DNA of 64,000 nucleotides from Paenibacillus sp. FSL H8-0537. GTDB taxonomy: Bacteria > Bacillota > Bacilli > Paenibacillales > Paenibacillaceae. Under the pieces are notes generated by a model. It saw only the letters and a program-made list of their open reading frames with translations. It was not told where the DNA came from and searched no databases. Shown here in pieces: positions 60,954-64,000 of this stretch. How positions within the stretch are numbered: the first letter of the stretch is position 1; every line of letters starts with the position of its first letter. The stretch is from contig NZ_CP150290.1 of the NCBI RefSeq assembly GCF_038051995.1, positions 1,351,501 to 1,415,500 of the forward strand, given 5' to 3'. Both the position numbers and the translations under genes were made by a program.

Positions 60954-61865
60954 ATGAGCAACGATATTGCTATTCGAATACACGAAGTAGAGCTGCGGCA
61001 TGAGCGGTTCCAGCTGGGACCTTATTCATTGGAAGTGCCGAAGGGCTGCGTCACCGCAATTGTCGGTCCGAATGGCTCGGGCAAAAGCTCGACCTTCCGA
61101 ATGCTGCTGGGCCTGATCAAGCCGGATAAAGGAGAGCTTAGCATGCTTGGCCATTCCATCGCAGACCATAAAGATACTGGCTGGAAGAACAAAATCGGCT
61201 ATGTGCCTGAGCTGTTTGGCAGCCATGAGAATAGGCTGAGAGCCTCGGACAAGACGGACTTTGTGCGAAAATGGTATCCGAATTGGGATGTGAACCTGTA
61301 TCGTGAAATTTTACGGATATTCGAGGTTGATGACAGCATCAAGCTTGGCAAAATGTCCAAAGGGACGAGGCGCAAATATGAATTCGCGCTTGTGCTTGCC
61401 CATCGCCCTGAGCTGCTGCTCCTTGACGAGCCGTCCTCTGGCTTCGATCCGCTGGCTTGGCGCAGCATGATGAGCTTTTTGCACAATTATATGAATGATG
61501 GAGAGCGAACGATTCTGATGGCCTCCCACATTGTGGATGAGGTAAAGCGTCTCGCGGATTATATCGTCTTTATGTCGCAGGGCCGCATACTGGGCATGTA
61601 CGAGAAGGATGAGCTGCTCAGCAGCTGGCATATGTTTTATGTGAGTGGCAGAGAGCTTGATGGTGTTGATGTCAAGAGTATCCCCGGCGATTGCATAATG
61701 GAGGATGCAGGCGGCGGAAATATGCGAATCATTACGCGGCAGGCACTGGAAACCGAGCGCTGGCTTGAGCAGGCGAGCATTGAGATCATGGGGCGGCAGA
61801 CGCTCGACCTTGATGATATTTTAGCCGTATTAATTGAACAAGACAGACAGCATATTAGAGCATAA
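60954..61865 (+). CDS. ABC transporter ATP-binding protein (YtrB-like)
   Basis: 303 residues; GAGGGAGGG upstream of ATG. Walker A GPNGSGKSS, signature MSKGTRRKYEFAL (Lys instead of Gly, common in exporters), Walker B LLLLDEPSSGFD, switch MASHIVDE. A C-terminal about 85-residue domain follows (FYVSGRELDGVDVKSIPGD), as in YtrB-like or EcsA-like ATPases. Operates with the membrane protein at 59792. Confidence 0.92.
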   Translation: MSNDIAIRIHEVELRHERFQLGPYSLEVPKGCVTAIVGPNGSGKSSTFRMLLGLIKPDKGELSMLGHSIADHKDTGWKNKIGYVPELFGSHENRLRASDKTDFVRKWYPNWDVNLYREILRIFEVDDSIKLGKMSKGTRRKYEFALVLAHRPELLLLDEPSSGFDPLAWRSMMSFLHNYMNDGERTILMASHIVDEVKRLADYIVFMSQGRILGMYEKDELLSSWHMFYVSGRELDGVDVKSIPGDCIMEDAGGGNMRIITRQALETERWLEQASIEIMGRQTLDLDDILAVLIEQDRQHIRA

Positions 61866-61884
61866 TAATGAGGAGGACACGACG

Positions 61885-62787
61885 GTGAACCCATTAAAAA
61901 TTGAACAAATTTATAAGCAATATGGCGATAAAACAGCCGTAAATGGCATTAGTCTAGAAGTAGGAGAAGGCGAAATCTACGGCCTGCTAGGTGCGAACGG
62001 AGCTGGAAAAACGACGACGATGCGAATGGTGCTGGGACTTATTTTTCCCGATGGGGGCCAAATCTTATATAACGGCAAGCCTTACAGCCATAATCAGCTG
62101 CAAATGCTCGGTTATTTGCCAGAGGAGCGGGGCATGTATCCGCGTGTTCGTGTAAGTGACCAGCTGCTGTATTTGGCGAAGCTGCGGGGGATGTCGAAGC
62201 GGGATGCCGATCAAAGCCTAAAGTATTGGCTGGAAAAATTCGGCGTGCCGGAATATTACAATAAGAAGCTGGAGGAGCTGTCGAAGGGCAACCAGCAAAA
62301 AATTCAGTTCATTGCTTCGGTCATCCATAAGCCGAAAATCGTCATATTGGATGAAGCCTTTAGTGGGCTTGACCCGGTCAACGTGGAGCTGCTGAAGGCG
62401 GCGGTGAAGGAGCTGCGTGAAGAAGGAACGACTATGCTGTTCTCGACACACCGCATGGAGCATGTGGAGGAGCTGTGCCGCAATATTACGATCATGCACC
62501 GCTCGAACGCGGTACTGCAAGGCAATCTTAAGGAACTCAAGGGGCAGTATCCACGCGAGCGCGTCATGCTGGGAACCGAGCGCACCGTGAAGGGGCTGGA
62601 GACGCTGGAAGGCGTAACGAATGTGCAGCGCAATGAATCAGGTTACGAGCTCCGAATTGAGAACGAAGCGGCGGGCGGGCTTATTTTACGCCATGCGATG
62701 GAGCAGACGGAAGTTCGGCGCTTTGAGATTATGGAGCCAACCTTAAACGAAATCTTTATAAAATTGGTGGGTGAAAAGCATGAGTAA
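61885..62787 (+). CDS. natA: NatA-type ABC ATP-binding protein
   Basis: 300 residues from GTG 61885 (GAGGAGG upstream); a frame from 61834 overlaps the previous gene. Walker A GANGAGKTT, signature LSKGNQQKIQF, Walker B IVILDEAFSGLD, switch FSTHRME. The DUF4162-like C-terminus about 215-300 is that of NatA-like exporters. The stop overlaps the natB start by 8 bases. In B. subtilis NatAB expels sodium; other cargo is possible in this family. Confidence 0.88.
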   Translation: MNPLKIEQIYKQYGDKTAVNGISLEVGEGEIYGLLGANGAGKTTTMRMVLGLIFPDGGQILYNGKPYSHNQLQMLGYLPEERGMYPRVRVSDQLLYLAKLRGMSKRDADQSLKYWLEKFGVPEYYNKKLEELSKGNQQKIQFIASVIHKPKIVILDEAFSGLDPVNVELLKAAVKELREEGTTMLFSTHRMEHVEELCRNITIMHRSNAVLQGNLKELKGQYPRERVMLGTERTVKGLETLEGVTNVQRNESGYELRIENEAAGGLILRHAMEQTEVRRFEIMEPTLNEIFIKLVGEKHE

Positions 62788-64000
62788 TTTTTGGACAGTC
62801 GTCAGCTTTACCATTCGCAATAAGTTTCGGACAAAATCCTTTCTAGTTATGACATTGATTTTCGCAATCATTATTACGATTGGTACTAATCTTCCTTATC
62901 TGATTTCTCTGTTTAACAATGACAGTGTAAAAACGGCCTCCATCGGCTATATTCAGTCGGAAGCGGGCAGCGCGGCCGAGGGCACTAAGCTTGCCGAGCA
63001 GCTCAAAGTCTACTACACGCAGCAGGAGCAGCCGAATGTGGTACTGGTTGATTTTGCGGATACGGGTAGTGATGCGGGCAATGAGCAAGCACTTAAGCAG
63101 GGCATTATCGATCAGAAAATTAAAGGGTATTTGACCTTTGGCGACGTTCAAGCAAATGGCTTGCCAGCTGTAACCTATAAGTCTGAGAAGCTGCTGGATG
63201 AATCCACAACTCGTTCGCTGCAGGGGGCGCTGCAAAACATACGCACCGAAATGATTTTCAAGGAAGCCGGGCTGAGCGAGGAGCAGAAGGTGCAGCTGTT
63301 CGCGCCGGTTTCGATTGAGACGATGCAAATTGCTGCTGAAGCGGGAACAGGGTCCAATACCGAAGGGCTGTCGCCTGAGCAGCAGGCGGTCAATATGGGA
63401 CTTGTATCGATTATTGTCATTATGCTGTTCTTTGTTATTATGGTGACGGGGCAGCTGATTGCGACAGAAATTACATCGGAAAAAGGCTCGCGGGTTATGG
63501 AAATTCTCATTACTAGCGTATCGCCGCTGACACAAATGTTCGGAAAGGTGTTCGGAATGTTCCTCGTAGGCTTGTTCCAGCTGGTGCTGTATGGAGCCGT
63601 GATGATCATTAATTTATCGATGCCGCAAAATAAAAATGCGTTTATGAATTGGAATATTGATTTTAATCAAATTGATCCGTCGCTGATCATGTATGCGGTC
63701 ATCTACTACTTGGCAGGCTATTTCCTTTATGCCATGCTGTATGCGGCGATTGGCTCCATTGTGAGCCGGACGGAGGATTTGGCACAGGCGGTTATGCCGA
63801 TTACGATTTTATCGCTGGCAGGCTTCTACATTAGCACATTCAGCATTTCGAATCCGGATACCATGCTCGTGAAAGTCGCTTCCTTTGTGCCGTTTTTCTC
63901 GCCATTCGTCATGATGCTGCGAATTGGACTGACGAACCCGCCAGTATGGCAGGTGCTGCTATCCTTGGGCATTTTGTTCGTATCGATTTACATCTTCGGC
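62780..64000 (+). CDS. natB: NatB-type ABC exporter permease (partial, runs off the window)
   Basis: Open from ATG 62780 to the window end, 407 codons without a stop. TM1 about 22-43 (SFLVMTLIFAIIITIGTNLPYLI). A large extracellular domain about 50-205 (SIGYIQSEAGSAAEG, KIKGYLTFGDVQANG, VTYKSEKLLDESTTRSLQ). Then clustered TM helices (VSIIVIMLFFVIMVTGQLIATEI, YLAGYFLYAMLYAAIGSIVS). TSEKGSRVMEILITSVSP is the ABC-2 signature. About 15-20 residues should remain beyond the edge by comparison with about 400-430-residue NatB proteins. Confidence 0.88.
   Translation, partial: MSNFWTVVSFTIRNKFRTKSFLVMTLIFAIIITIGTNLPYLISLFNNDSVKTASIGYIQSEAGSAAEGTKLAEQLKVYYTQQEQPNVVLVDFADTGSDAGNEQALKQGIIDQKIKGYLTFGDVQANGLPAVTYKSEKLLDESTTRSLQGALQNIRTEMIFKEAGLSEEQKVQLFAPVSIETMQIAAEAGTGSNTEGLSPEQQAVNMGLVSIIVIMLFFVIMVTGQLIATEITSEKGSRVMEILITSVSPLTQMFGKVFGMFLVGLFQLVLYGAVMIINLSMPQNKNAFMNWNIDFNQIDPSLIMYAVIYYLAGYFLYAMLYAAIGSIVSRTEDLAQAVMPITILSLAGFYISTFSISNPDTMLVKVASFVPFFSPFVMMLRIGLTNPPVWQVLLSLGILFVSIYIFG

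Overview
The window looks like a chromosomal segment of a Paenibacillus-type Firmicute (inferred). The signs are near-50% GC, strong AGGAGG-type ribosome sites with frequent GTG/TTG starts, an SLH surface protein, a YhcN/YlaJ spore lipoprotein, a caa3 oxidase operon in ctaCDEFG order with ctaM, a YtrA-type GntR regulator and large pectin/arabinan-degrading capacity. No rRNA, tRNA, transposase, integrase or phage structural gene was seen.

Layout. 0-3.3 kb: end of a thiamin operon (thiE/tenI tail, thiS, thiG, thiO) and thiD. 3.4-7 kb: a DUF6953-type protein, a chemoreceptor behind a sigma-D promoter, a TPR-like membrane protein. 7-11 kb: an iron-type alcohol dehydrogenase with an SsuABC-type ABC transporter. 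11-15.4 kb: a second chemoreceptor, a YiaA/B membrane protein, a stress-type SDR oxidoreductase. 15.5-19.6 kb: an LplA/YtcQ-type solute-binding protein and a transmembrane AraC regulator, without permeases. 19.9-26.5 kb: two large exported proteins, an SLH-anchored PAP2 phosphatase and a PL11 rhamnogalacturonan lyase with a cohesin-like tail. 26.7-35.4 kb: a P-loop kinase, a tubby/LURP-like protein, the Hen1-Pnkp RNA-repair pair, an NrtR-type regulator, and a short PRPP-synthetase-like gene coupled to a Nampt-like gene. 35.6-40 kb: a DsbA-like protein, a truncated GyrI-like gene overlapping a YcaQ/AlkZ-type DNA glycosylase, an orphan type I-C CRISPR array with its probable leader but no cas genes, and a YodC-like nitroreductase. 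40-47.2 kb: an arabinan module (ArsR-type regulator, two GH43 enzymes, an ABC sugar importer). 47.6-50.6 kb: DUF421 protein, MFS transporter, YhcN/YlaJ lipoprotein. 50.9-58.8 kb: ctaCDEFG-ctaM and a GAF histidine kinase/NarL regulator pair. 58.9-64 kb: an AzoR azoreductase and a YtrA-controlled ABC cluster ending in natAB; natB runs off the window.

The most interesting part is 26.7-38.6 kb. RNA end repair (Pnkp-Hen1) sits next to a gene pair that could rebuild NAD, possibly by ordinary salvage or by the ADP-ribose route known from phages (NARP1), followed by a DNA crosslink-repair-type glycosylase and a stranded CRISPR array. Together this looks like an accessory nucleic-acid damage or phage-conflict region, although the functional link is inferred.

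Two dispersed intergenic repeat families occur. One is a GAAACG...CGTTTC hairpin (four copies, usually with an AT-rich hairpin beside it). The other is an approximately 185-bp element built from four approximately 20-bp GCGGAC...CCGCTAT modules in inverted pairs (three copies). Several regulatory sites are clear by eye: a sigma-D promoter, a CcpA cre site inside a promoter, ResD-like boxes upstream of ctaC, a YodB-like operator, a YtrA-type operator, and a 13-bp motif repeated at three points of the arabinan locus.
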